DNA of 64,000 bases from Gnetum montanum (taxonomy: Eukaryota; Streptophyta; Gnetopsida; Gnetales; Gnetaceae), in the NCBI GenBank assembly GCA_015680685.1, contig MNCI01025042.1, positions 1,188,771 through 1,252,770 on the forward strand. The letters are read 5' to 3'. The position numbers and the translations under genes are program-made. The notes under the pieces were generated by a model. The model was given only the letters and a program-made list of their open reading frames with translations, was not told the DNA's origin and searched no databases. Positions 1-10,822 of this stretch are shown here, piece by piece. Numbering within the stretch: position 1 is the stretch's first letter; each line of letters starts with the position of its first letter.

Positions 1-149
1 ATGGTTTGTCTCCTCAGTTCGTTCCATGCATATTTGTTTACTCTTTCGAGTAGCTATCAACCACGGGGTGTCTACTACTTGTTGTGTGGTTGCTACATAC
101 AGGCATCTTTTCTTCAAAATTTCAAGGGCACACCTGTTACATGGAGGCA

Positions 150-600
150 TTTCCTCCATGTCATCACTCGATGAATCACTGTATGTGATGCATGGAAATT
201 TTCTCTTCTCGATCTTTCCATAAATGTTTATCTTAGAAATTTCCAAGGAAAAATCACGAATGCCTAGGTACGCATCTACTGTACTTAGCCATTCCCTTCC
301 CATTATAATTGGGAAGTCCCCATTGTTGTTGTTAACTTCTATCACTAGGAAGTCAGTTGGGTAGGACCAACCACACATAGTGGTAACAATGTTCTCCACC
401 AATCCCAAGGGAATGGTGATGGACTAGTCTGCTAGCTCTAGTTGGATGTTGCTCTTCTTAAGTTGGGGCAAGTTCTAGGCTTGATACATCTCTCGTGATA
501 TTAAATTGACTCTAGAACCTGAGTCAAGAAGAGCCTTATGTGGTTCATTCCCGAAGATTTGTAAATAGACTCAACCGCTTGTTGTGAGAGCTTGTTTGGG
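150..600 (-). pseudogene. Retropepsin-like protease fragment of element E7
   Basis: Read on the minus strand, this stretch gives an aspartic-protease-like segment: LLDSGSRVNLI (an Asp-Ser-Gly active-site motif) followed by a beta-rich region and FPIIMGREWLSTVDA, the typical retropepsin Leu/Ile-Gly-Arg-x-(W/F)-L hydrophobic motif. It would release Gag and Pol proteins in virus-like particles. A frameshift near 548 separates it from the upstream proline-rich Gag linker, and stop codons interrupt it, so it is dead. It lies directly downstream (minus strand) of the E7 gag remnant, the normal gag-pro order. RT is not in the window; it would lie to the left of position 1. The family assignment (Athila-like, Ty3/gypsy) rests on gag similarity to E4. 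Confidence 0.7.
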
Positions 601-869
601 CTTTTGGTTCTGAAGAAAGGTCTTCTCTTTTTACAGTTGTCAAAACCAGTAGTGGGTTGAATGTTTACGGCTCTTGTAGCATTATGTTGCTGCGGTTGAG
701 TAGGGAGTTCCCCTTGCATTGTTGGAGTAGGTTGTATGGGAACTACAGGTGGAAGAGGTGCGGATGGAGTTGGAGGATGGTAAGTATGTGGGGTGCCTCC
801 TGGAGGAGAAGGAGTCCTCCTAAAGTATTCCCAAACCTGGTAGTGATGTTGGGGAGTTGTGTGACTCAT

Positions 870-2392
870 AGAGTTACTTGGAGAAACCAGCTACTGCACA
901 TAGTAACCATATGGATCAGGTTGCCGGTAAGGGTACGGTTGTGTTGGTGGTGGCATCCCCCATGATTGTGGGTATTACCACTACTGATGCTATCTGATGG
1001 GTTGTGGTGGAGTTCCACTTGGATAGTACGTTAACGGTTGGTGGAACTGCCTTAGGTTACCTTGGGGATAAGGTAAGCTTCAAGGTGTTTATCGTTGGTT
1101 GAGTCTTTGGTTAAGTGCATACATCCCAGACTCTTGTAGATGTGAGATGATTGGACAACATCCCTTGGGATGATCATAATCGTAGATCTCACATCCACCA
1201 TCATCGTCTATGTATGAATCCACAACTTCATCAGAGATAGTAATTTTCCCCTTACCCTTGTTATGTGTAGGGCTTGCATTTCTCCGCTTTGTCTTATCTT
1301 TGTCACTACTTCATTCCTCCTTAGACCCTTCTACAATTTTCAAGATAGTTTCAAGTCTGGAGTCTAAGGAATCCCACAATTGATCCATCTTAGCCAATAC
1401 TTTTGTTGTTAATTTTTGGATCAGTAAGGTTTTTCTGTTCACCAACTCTTCGAGTGGTGACTCATTCTCTTCATTACAAAATTTCACTCCCTTCTTTTGA
1501 AGGGAGGGATCGTGGTTGTATTCTTCCGCACTTTCCCTTTTTATAATTCATCTTATTCTTTTACTACTTGTTCCAACAAGCGATGAACTTCATGGGCTCT
1601 AAGTTCTGATAGTCTCCCTTGGGCATAAGTCCCAAGGGTTCTCCTGGTTTCATGCCTTAGCCCATCCACAATGTGGCAAAGTTTGATCCCGTTGAGCATA
1701 ACCATGGCCTGGGCAATGATGTAACAATGTGTAGTAGTGGGCCATGGCATCATCCAAGGGTTCATGATTACCTTGCTTCCATCCTTGGATCTGCTTACAC
1801 AAATTAGACACTCTGGAGTACATTTGATACTTATCGTTGAAGAGTTCTAACATCCTACTCCACCTCCTAATGGTTTCCGGTTCTAAGGATCGATACCAAC
1901 TCTCAGCTTCCTTGGTGAGTGTCCTAGGAAACAACTTAAGTTTTTGCCACTCGTTCTCTATGTTTTGCAAGACGCAGGCATTGTGGAATGCCTGTAAATG
2001 ATGCTGTGGATCAGTGTTGTATCCCCCTTCAAATCATGGGATGTTGTTCATGTCTAAGCGTTTGATCCAACTATCTTTTAAATGCCTTGTGGGAATTCTT
2101 ATAGCCCCCGTTATGTCAAGCATACTTCGGGTTGCAAGTAGGGGTTCATCATGATCATCTCTTTCATGACACCTATGATGTCTTCGTTGTTCCCTACTTT
2201 CCCTTCGTTCATGTCCTTGTCCTCTCTCTCGACTCTCTCGTTGAGGTCTCTCATTTTTCTTACCTTTATCCTCTTCGTTATGCTTGTGATGGTTACACCT
2301 AGATGTGGAAGGAGAGGGTGAGTGATGAGATGAAGGAGAAGAGGAAGGAGAACCATTGCCATGACGATGCTTCCTATCTTCTCTTTGGCTGC
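870..2392 (-). pseudogene. Athila-like gag of element E7, truncated by E6
   Basis: Minus-strand Gag remnant. The conserved retrotransposon Gag core is readable at about 1500-2100, with WQKLKLFPRTLTKEAESWYR and later a HEPLDDAMAHYY segment. It matches E4's gag block for block, including DEPLL(A/V)T upstream of the core and the LFN-x-x-YQ region. Upstream is a charged Arg/Ser-rich segment and downstream (870-1500) a Pro/Gln-rich linker. Gag forms the particle that packages the element RNA. Several frame changes and stops break it. At 2392 the coding similarity ends where an LTR of another family (E6) begins, so E6 seems to have jumped into this gag. The missing N-terminal part is not found elsewhere in the window. 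Confidence 0.7.
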
Positions 2393-3747
2393 TGTACTGT
2401 CCAAAATTGTCGGTCTCCAGCTGGAAGGAAACAGAAACCTGGAGATCTCCAGACATGCACAGAAGACCCTACCTCCGCTTGAGGGCAAGCTGGAATTAAC
2501 AAAGGTAGAGTACCTTGAGTGGTCCGCACGCAGATCAGGCAAGAATTTCCCCGAACGTACACCGAAGTGCTATACGTTGGGTTATATGTAAACGGCGTAA
2601 GTGGTGTAATATGAAATGGAAACAGCGTAACTGGTGTAAATAGAGCGTAAACGTACGAAGGTGTAAATAGTAAACATGCAACAATTAATGAAAAACTGTA
2701 ACAAATGTTAGGAAGAAAATGTAGCAATATTATTACAAAATGAGAGTTACAATGCACCGGTCTAACGCAGTTGTGGCTTGGACACAAGGCGGACGAATAG
2801 CCCCGGTGGATGCATGGATGACTATGTGCTAGTTCAAGCTGCAGGCACAGCGTAGAGGCTGTATGCTCAGCATGTAGGGTCGAGGTCCAACGTATAGGGA
2901 TCTTGCTCTGGTTCTTAGCATCTCTGTTTTTCTCTCTGGTTTGCTCAAAATTTCCCTCCTCGATTTAATGAAAAATTGGGATTTTTATATAGGTTTAGAC
3001 GTTAAACTCGGGTTGGGTGACATATGGTGCGTTGACCGGGTGCAAAAGAATGAAATGTTACAAGTGTACAACGTGCTGCATCTACTGGGCGTATACGCTG
3101 TATCTGCTGTGGATGCGATCTTGGGCGTATACGCTATATCTGCTGGGTGTATACGCTGTACATGCTCAGCGTATAGACTCCAAGATGCTTGATGTCAACA
3201 TTTGATGATTGCTCTATTCATGTGAATTGATGCCTTGTATCAAATCTTGCTCTGAAAGGTTGTTTCCATGCCATCTTTGGGGATTCCATGCCGGGCGTAT
3301 ACATCAGTCGTACAGGCTGAGCGTACTTGTGAGGTGTTTACGCTGGGCGTATACGCTGTGGAGGTGAGCTTGGGCGTATACGCTGTGGATGTGGACTTGA
3401 GCGTATACGTTGGGCATATACACTGAGAATGTGAACTTGGGTGTATAAGCTATGAATGTGTACTTGAGCGTATACGCTGGGCGTATACGCTATGGGTGCA
3501 AACTTGGGTGTATACGCTGGAAACGCATACTTAGTGAAAACTAAGTATGTTGAGCTCCGAAGTTGCCATTTCTAATAGCAGATGTTGTCGTGGTCATCTG
3601 TGGGTCCCAGAGAACTGCTCCTTGTTGAGTTTGACTCCGCTTGAAGCTGTCTGTGGGGCCCTCAAGCTTTAGCCATGCTGGGGAACATCATGACTTAGCT
3701 CGATTCTTGTTAGAAAAGTGCTAAGCTCAAAATTTTGTGGTGTTTTA
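2393..3747 (-). repeat. 3' LTR of element E6 (minus strand)
   Basis: About 1355 bp. On the minus strand it starts TAAAACACCACAAAATTTT at 3747 (other family members start TGAAACACC) and ends ..TTTTGGACAGTACA at 2393, resembling the ends of the E1, E2 and E3 LTRs. A polypurine tract lies directly beside the start (3748-3760), which makes it a 3' LTR whose element body lies at higher coordinates. The middle (about 3085-3540) is an array of the palindrome GCGTATACGC. The left boundary at 2393 comes from resemblance to the E3 LTR end and is less certain than the right one. Confidence 0.65.
3085..3540. repeat. Array of GCGTATACGC palindromes in the E6 LTR
   Basis: At least ten copies of TGGGCGTATACGCTG or close variants in both orientations (the core is a perfect palindrome), at spacings of roughly 20-50 bp, within U3 of the LTR. 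Other family LTRs hold comparable arrays built on different palindromes with the same ACGC/GCGT core. Confidence 0.85.
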
Positions 3748-3815
3748 TTGGCCCCTCTTTGTTGATGCTTGGAGGAATCGACCCAAGAAGCGTCGACAAA
3801 GAAGTGCAAAACACC
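3739..3815. other. Inverted repeat across the E6 polypurine tract/LTR junction
   Basis: GGTGTTTT at 3739-3746 pairs with AAAACACC at 3808-3815, and a second pair of arms, CTTTGTTGA with TCGACAAAG, lies inside. The polypurine tract (minus strand AAAGAGGGGCCAA, 3748-3760) falls within the left arm. The same arrangement occurs in E1 (36577-36651) and E3 (20798-20872). Confidence 0.75.
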
Positions 3816-4789
3816 ACAAGCAACTCGATAGAGACTTTGTCCTTTGCCACCTGACTAGACATCATCGCACCATGTTCAGTAGTACATGGGATTGTGGAAA
3901 AGGATGTTTATAGCTAGATAGGGAAGTGAAGATTGTGGAGATTGGGGATAGAGTAAGGGATTGTGCATGGTGAAGGGGATGCACTGGTGTGTATACGGGT
4001 CATGCTGATCCTTGTCAATAGCCATCATTTAGCAGACTTGGAATCAAGACATGAGGTGTGCGTCTTTTGGTGAAACAAGACTCTTGGTTAGTGTCCAAGA
4101 GGACTTGTTGGCAAAACCAAGGCCACGTTATGATGCATTGCATTCTTTGGAGGAACAAAGCCCTTGTTTAGTGTTTTAGGGGGAACTTGTTGGCGGAGAG
4201 CCAAAACCATGCAACGGGATGTTTCTTGATTATTTTAGACATGAGAATTTGTTTTCGAGGCAACTGTCGTCCCGTCTCATGTTTTATGTGGGAAGGGGTG
4301 ACGTTTTTTTTTTGCACATGCTCAAATGCCATGTTGTGGGTTGCAACCGCTTAAGAGTGCACGATATGCAACAGTATGTTTGGTGTTGCGGGCTATACCG
4401 AATGTGTTTGAGATGTAACCAAGTATAAGGTATTGAGGGATAGGCGGGATATGAAACAAGGGATGTACTAGTGAATGGCTTGATTAGTCTTGTCACGTGC
4501 ACTGTGAACAACGTTTCACCTTGTTGCTTATGATGAAGTGCATTCTTGTACGAACACCTTTGAGTGTCATCCTGCAAACATAACTCCAAGAAGACAAGAA
4601 AACCATGAGTGAGTAAGCAAGCTTAGAATTAAACTGCTACTGATGGAACAAAGGCACTGGATGAGATTTCAGGCATCATATATGAATAGCAACAATGGCG
4701 TTAGGATCAACCGATTGGCGAGTGATGCAGCAATTCTGATGAAGTTTGAATGCAGCCACTGATTAAGGAACCAGAGATGAAATTGCTAG

Positions 4790-5175
4790 TTTATAGTCTT
4801 AGTGGACTATCATGGGTTAGTTTTATGTCATGACTTGTTGGACATTTCCCGTTTAGCATCGTGGCGGACGGTGCATTGCCAGTTTCTAGTCTTAGCGGAC
4901 CGTGAAGAGGCAAACCAGTTTATAGTCTTAGCGGACTCTGGTGAATGCAATTGTGGCAGTTTACTATCATACCGGACAGGTGCTAGTTTATTGTCATTGT
5001 GGACATTGTGTGGTATCAGTTTATCGTCATGATGCCAAGACGAGCTGTGGTATCGGTTTATAGTCGTGATGCCAGGACTGTTCTATGGTATCAGTTTACC
5101 GTCATGATTTCAGGACAGTGGTATCAGTTTATAGTCGTGATGTCAGGACTCTCTGTGGTATCAATTTATGAATGT
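4790..5175 (-). repeat. Post-pol minisatellite of E6
   Basis: Diverged tandem units of roughly 40-60 bp built on a core like GTTTATAGTCTTAGCGGAC (plus strand), about eight copies. The equivalent array follows pol in E1 (35080-35460) and E3 (38690-38945), always with an AAACTGG/CCAGTTT-like element in each unit. Confidence 0.75.
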
Positions 5176-5219
5176 TTGCTAGCAGCATCGATTTTCATGC
5201 CTCCATTATTTTCATGCAG

Positions 5220-5430
5220 TTGCGCCGGCGCCATCTCCGACAGATAGATCGGTGAGCACTTGGCTGTCTAATTTGCAGTACCCCGTCTGGTGTGCCCGTG
5301 ACGCCCATCGGAACACTTCCTGGAAGAAGCGCTTCTGGAATGCGGGCATGGACGTTACGCCTCCTGAGACTCCCAGATCTTCGCCGAACATTAGTCCTCC
5401 TGTGGTTTCCACCAGGCACGTCACCAGCAG
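5220..5430 (+). other. Exon-like GC-rich block
   Basis: A 211-nt block clearly richer in G+C than its surroundings, preceded by a pyrimidine-rich ...TTTTCATGCAG acceptor-like site and followed by CAG/GTACCT, a donor-like site. It is open in one plus frame (with SWKKRFWNAGMD) and also in a minus frame (with FQKRFFQEVFRWASRAHQ). I recognise neither product. It could be a captured host exon inside E6 or a chance open stretch; the strand is uncertain. Confidence 0.3.
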
Positions 5431-5639
5431 GTACCTCGTTACTCTGAGTTTTGGTTTCCTTCTTTCGCTTGATCCTCATCTTCCGCCATTGCCCTTGGCT
5501 ATGTCTAACGCTTCACAGTTTCGCTATATTTCTTAGTTTGTGTGTGAGGGTGGGGGCTGCTGCTGATGGTGGAATACACTATATAGCAAGTTAATGGCGA
5601 CCTCTTGTCCCGGCTCTCCAACTGTAAAATAATAAAGTT

Positions 5640-6400
5640 GAGTGACTAGACTTGGCAATGGCATTGGCTGGCAGGGTGGCGCTGCGCTTACGATGTCATG
5701 CGTTCATGTGTGTCGCATTTATGTTTACCCATGCAACATGATCTTTATGCATTGTACAATAATAATGTTGAGATGTCAATGTCATTTTATAATTTGTTAT
5801 ATGCAAGGAGCCGAACATGTTGCATATATTATATATAAAGAAATGAACCATGTAGATGCATCAAGAACTTATTGTCACAACTTGCTTAATATCATAATAG
5901 ATAGAAAGAACTCACAATCCATACATATTTCTGCTAAGGTGTGTCAAAAGATAGTGTATTTATAGAAGGAAACATTTCCAATAAATCTAACTTATGAGAG
6001 ATATATCAAAGATCTTTTAAAGGGAGGGTAGGAGTTCAATTTATCTAGGAAGAGGGATGTTTTTTATGTGAAAAAAAAAAACATTTACAACATTTACAAA
6101 GATGTTACCCCCAATTACAAGAATAGTAAGCATGATAGAATTAGTACCATCGATTTTTTCTGTTATTATCAAGAAAAAAACCTAGAACAGGGTGTCCCAT
6201 CAATCATCAGGTTGTAATACTTTAAATACTCAAAAGGATGATAGCTCTATCACAAAGTAGTATCCTAGCAATGTATTTGACTTTCAACACCAACAAATAT
6301 GGTGTAAGTTTAGGGTTTACGGTTCTATGATTAGATTAAAAAAATTATTAGTATTGTAATAAAATATGACATTATCTTATTAGAGATGTTTTCTTGTCTT
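5640..6400. other. AT-rich DNA without recognisable genes
   Basis: No convincing coding sequence, repeat or RNA gene is visible. Short open frames here lack any recognisable motif. Confidence 0.5.
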
Positions 6401-7965
6401 TGTAGTTCCATTTTCACACGATGATGGATTTTGATTCATACTACAATGAACTTCCAATCACATGGGTGATACCCTTAAGGTGTATCGAAGCTGACATCAT
6501 ATGTCAGCTTTCAAAGCTACTATGAAGAGGCAAGGCTAAGGAGCCTAATTAGATAGTGAATGCTTTCATGCTTAATGATTTCAAGGCAAAAAAAAAAAAT
6601 GTTGTCAAGTAACTCCAAGGGCATTGAAAATCATATGAGAAATCACACTATCTTAGATAAAAGTTTCTTAATATGTGCTAAATTGTGATGAATTATCAAG
6701 TCAATTTTCAAATGTTAAATTTTTCTAGGCACTTAGCATTTTTGAAGGACATGGAGGAAGAACTTGACAACTAAAGTTAGAGATTTCAATAAAAGAAAAG
6801 CAATGGTTGACCATCTTAATAATATTATGAATGAATGTAAAACTATTGTGGATGTTGTTGTAGAAATTAACAAAATTTGTTGAAAAGCTTTAGGAGAACT
6901 TAGATTTCATTAATTACCTAAGGTTTAGTCGCTAAATGGTTACAAATTTAGTTTCCATTTATTATAATGATTACTAAAATATTTAGATTCACAATGATAG
7001 TTTTTTTTTTATTTTAATTTCTTCCTATTGTGTTCAGTCGTATTTTGTTAGAAATATGGGCTAAAGCCTTTTGTGATATTCCCATGCTTAGCAACACACA
7101 AATAATGTTGTGAAGTCTTATCATGAATTCCTAAAAGGAAAATTTTTAAGAGATATAAGAATATGGACCTTAACAAAGCTACAACTATATTATTAGAACA
7201 ATATAAGAATCAAAGTTGCAGGATATTTGGTTAATAAGAAAAATAGAGAAATTAATAAGAAGTTGTGGAAAAAGACTTTACAAATTTGTAATGTTGACTG
7301 TCTCCAAGTTCTGAAAAAGGAAGATGAATATGTTGTACGAAGTCAAAACAATATGAGGTCAGATACATGGTATAAGGTTTCAAAAGTATTTTCTTTTAGT
7401 ATATCTTGTAAATGCAAATGGTCTAACCTTGGTCATTTTTACAAGTACACAATGAAAGTTCTTATAATGTTAAAGGGTATTAGTAGTGCATTCACATGCT
7501 TCTTTCAAGATAAGTTTTATGATTCACATATGTCTGTTGAACTAAATTCATTCAGGCCACATCAATTTCCTAGCTAGGAAGATGCTTTACAATTAGTAAT
7601 TATGCCAGAGACGTTGGGATCAACTAGTTGGAGGTCCAACAACATTGAAGTGAACTTGGTGCATAATTCAAACCACCAAATGGAGCAAGATGAAGACAAT
7701 GTAGATGCAAACTAGAAAACTAAAATATCTCAACTTAGAAAAGGTTTGATAAATATGACAAATACATTGCCCATAGATAAGGAGAGTATTTTAGAATTAA
7801 AAAGACATGTGGACTTATTGGGCTCAAAGTTTCTATTCTCTAGTAACTTGAATGGATTGGTAAGTAAAAAAAGATTGTCTAGCTAGAGTAGCCCTTGCAA
7901 AGTTGATATAGAAAAGCTTTCTAATTAGAGGTGTGCAAGAAAACTATTTAAAGAAGGTAACAACA
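6400..7965 (+). pseudogene. Degenerate MULE/FAR1-type SWIM transposase
   Basis: A broken coding sequence spread over several frames. Early part: NELPITWVIPLRCIEADI, matching the y-x-I/L-P-V-A-F-V-I-P-x-R-x-T-E segment of MULE-type transposases. Next (7030-7200) a WAKAFCDIPMLSNT stretch, where intact relatives have a W-x-R-D-I-P-H-A-x-T-D-T segment. Then (7227-7577) a SWIM-finger-like CKCKWSNLG-x-F-x-x-x-T-M-K-VL, in which the second Cys and the His of the CxC..CxH zinc site have become Tyr. A C-terminal tail is readable to about 7960. MULE transposases cut and join DNA at terminal inverted repeats; none were found here. Multiple stops and frameshifts make it inactive. It is either an old transposon or a decayed domesticated copy. 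Confidence 0.55.
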
Positions 7966-9308
7966 CTATTTAATTGGTTAGCTATGGTTCTTAAAATAAT
8001 ATATATCATGTTCAATTTGTTTTTATCTATTGCCTTTTATTTCTAGTCCTTTGCTCCCCAATCTACCTTGAACTAGTAGCACCTTTAATGCTCTTTTGAT
8101 AAATACATCTTGCACTTTACAATTGTGATCACGAAACTATGATTGCAAAAGCCTCTATATTAGTTATAGATCACTAGAAGACATCTTTGTTATAATCTTC
8201 TATTTGGTCAACTTATGTTATCTATGTCTTAAAAGTAAAGAACATAACAAATGTTTTATTAAGGAGATGTTTAGCGAGAAGAAAAGATTATTACAAAACT
8301 TCATGTTCTATACGGGTTACATTCATAATTATGGTATGTTTTACTTGAGTTTTATGTTGTTAAAAGAAACATTATATTTTATCATAATCTTCAAAAAGAA
8401 ATTTTGTTTCAAACTATTGAAACTAGTTTGAACTAACACTTTCATCATAAAAGAGTAATAAAATAGTGCAAGTACATGCAAGTCATAGATCTATATATCC
8501 TTTGTCATGGGTTCCATTCCAGTGGGTAATGTTGAGTTATATACAAAGTTCTAAGTCAACTATCTCAGACTATATTTAAAGTTAACTTATTTGAGGTTCC
8601 AACACTTATTCTCAAAGTATATGCTTTTTAACTTTTTTAAATAAATAATCTCACTAACTATACCATTTTTAGTTTATTATACCACAAAAAAAAGAATCCA
8701 ATGTAGATTGATTTATGTACCAATATTACACCATTTCTTTTTGTAGTGCTTATTGCTTCAAATGCTTTGTATTACCTAAACTACAAATAGTTGTGTCTTG
8801 CAATCAGTCACAACTTCCAAGAGTTCTCAAAATTACATGTAACATGTTACTTGCATGGTAATACAGAATGAAAAAGTTCATAGTGTGGCCACCTGCAATT
8901 TACATAACATTGCAACACAGACAGATAATGCTACTATATGCAACTTGTAGATCTATGGTAGTCTATAATAGTGAGCATATGTTTGCAGTGCGGGAACATG
9001 CAAGGAACATACATTTGCAATGTCTAAAACCGTGTAAAGGCCTACCACATGCATGTTATCACAATCCAATTTTTGAATGTTGCAAGCTAGCTATGAGGTA
9101 TATATCTCTTGAATTTTAACTATCTATGGATGTGATTAGTATACATGGCCATGCGATTCATAGCATCATGCAATCTTGGCCCAAAAAAACTCCTACATAT
9201 TAAGACTATATGAGTCACATAATTTATATGTGATATTTAGAATTGTGTTGCAAGATACTACCACTCATAGTTACGTAATTGTAGAATTGAATAGGTTTAT
9301 ATTAGTAA
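7966..9308. other. AT-rich intergenic DNA
   Basis: No supported gene, repeat family or RNA gene. Open frames at 8204-8431 and 8868-9119 show no domain, splice context or copies elsewhere in the window. Confidence 0.5.
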
Positions 9309-9849
9309 TGATGAGCAACGAGGTACCCCTAGGCCCAACCATATGAATCACAAAGCGTTCACGCATGATTTGGTCAAATTCCACAGATGTTATCATTTCC
9401 AGTGCACTAGCCCTTTAGGAAGTGAATCTAGACTTGAGGTTAATTATTGTCCTCCTAATTACACTTTTGATTTATGTTGGTATGATTAAGTGTAACTGAG
9501 GCATCCAATTTTTATCATTTTGTATTTTATGTTTGGATGCTCGAAATGTAGATAAAAGGAGTTTAATTAACTAATCTAAATTACTAATTAACTAATCATT
9601 TAACTAACCATGACATAAGTATCCATTCCCACTTTTCGTACACATCTTGAACCCACGTATCCACTGCTAGGCAACCAAACGCTATGCTATTGGGCGTACT
9701 AAGCAATAATGTTGTTGGGATTACCAAGAGAATATGTGTTATGCTCAAAGTGGTCATACTTATGTGTGTAATCTATCTCACTTAATTATCTCATTAATGT
9801 AATAACTAGAAAATATTTGATAACTAATTAAAAGCATTTAATAAATAAT
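9309..9849 (-). repeat. Distal part of the E5 3' LTR
   Basis: Minus-strand LTR ending CGTTGCTCATCA at 9309. Its reverse complement matches the end of the E4 LTR (for example GAGGTACCCCTA next to CAACCATATGAAT, and the ..GGATTACCAAG.. block). The LTR is cut by E4 at 9849/9850 and resumes at 18655. The two parts less one 5-bp duplication total about 891 bp, close to E4's 832 and 867 bp LTRs. Confidence 0.75.
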
Positions 9850-9869
9850 TGATGAGTCATGAATTTTTG

Positions 9870-9945
9870 GCTGCGATATTGCACTCATGATATCGCGTAC
9901 GCGATACTGCAGCCTAGATGCGATATCAGATAATATCGTGGCATG
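9870..9945. repeat. GATATCGC/GCGATATC palindrome cluster in E4 U3
   Basis: Repeated GCGATAT, GATATCGC and CGCGATA words in both orientations just upstream of the TATA box. A decayed version lies at the same place in the 3' LTR (17815-17885), and a further cluster lies in the E4 interior at 14228-14290. Confidence 0.7.
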
Positions 9946-9955
9946 TCTCCTCATC

Positions 9956-9963
9956 TATAAATA
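9956..9963 (+). promoter_or_regulatory. TATA box of the E4 5' LTR
   Basis: TATAAATA, matched at 17898-17905 in the 3' LTR, as expected for an LTR promoter at the U3/R border. Confidence 0.65.
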
Positions 9964-10681
9964 AGAGGCAGGAAGATTTGGTTTAGAATCTATTTTTAGT
10001 ATTAAGGTAGGGACTTTTTGTCAATTTTTCCTCTCAACCCTTTCTCCAAGTGCATGCCCACAGTGTGATGATTGTAATTGTACAGCATCCTTATTCGAGT
10101 GTGACGTACTTGGACACGCACATGACCAGTAATAAAGATCAAGATTACTTCATCATTGCAGCATCCACTTAGCTTAATTATTTAATTTTTATTGTTATTT
10201 ATTTCTTTCTTAGTTAATATCTCTCTAACTTATCTCCTAGTAACACGGAATGAGTACGACTTAATCACGAGCATTTAAGTGTGACTACTTGGTAACCTAG
10301 TAGCGTACCTAGGCCTGGCGCTTGGTAATCCTAGTGGTAGTCGTGCACGAGGTCCAAGGTGTGTACGGATGATTAAGGAATGGATTCTCATCGCACTTAG
10401 GCTAGTTTAGATTCTCTCTCACCCTCTCTCTCCTAGCTTAGTTGATATTATTTCCCATCATACCCAGGAGTAGCATTAGTGTAGGAAAATATCATACACC
10501 TCACTTTGGACTAAACCATACGGGACAAAGCTAATACTAGTCTAGGTGGGAAGATAGCAAACTGTGATCTACGAGTAACTATCTAGATACCACAACTAGT
10601 CCATCTATGGAGTTCGACCAGATCGTGCGTGAAGCACTTGTATTCATATGGTTGAGTGTAGGGGTACCTCGCCACTCATGA

Positions 10682-10703
10682 TTGGCACCGTTGCCAGGGA
10701 TGG
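10682..10703 (+). other. Primer-binding site of E4
   Basis: TTGGCACCGTTGCCAGGGAT follows the LTR directly. It differs at two positions from the sequence complementary to the plant tRNA-Asp 3' end used by Athila and Tat elements. Confidence 0.75.
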
Positions 10704-10822
10704 TGCTAGTTATCTAGATTAGTTATATCATACAAGGTTGCTGTATAGGATTTAACAATATATCTTTTAGGAAGAAATAATTATAAAAATTCACATACAA
10801 ATTCATACACAATTTCACAACC

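Larger units (their letters stand above)
3748..5640 (-). mobile_element. Internal 3' part of element E6
   Basis: Begins with a polypurine tract and inverted repeat as in E1 and E3, continues as non-coding 3' sequence to about 4790, and then carries the minisatellite that follows pol in this family. No pol coding sequence is readable in it. No 5' LTR for E6 is found further right, so it is probably truncated; base composition changes to AT-rich at about 5640-5740, which I take as the approximate edge. Confidence 0.5.
9850..10681 (+). repeat. 5' LTR of E4
   Basis: 832 bp, starting TGATGAGTCATGAAT and ending ..GCCACTCATGA (the 3' copy ends ..CACTCATCA, so the last bases have mutated). It contains GCGATA/TATCGC palindromes near 9870-9945 and a TATA box at 9956-9963. 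Confidence 0.85.

Noticed and set aside
2700-3000. Search for tRNA and rRNA genes
   Set aside because: No cloverleaf or rRNA-like sequence was found here or elsewhere in the window; primer-binding sites only match tRNA 3' ends.
5252-5536. 94-codon plus-strand ORF as an independent gene
   Set aside because: Its start lies inside the exon-like block and its end runs past a likely donor site; it is kept only as a low-confidence exon-like feature.
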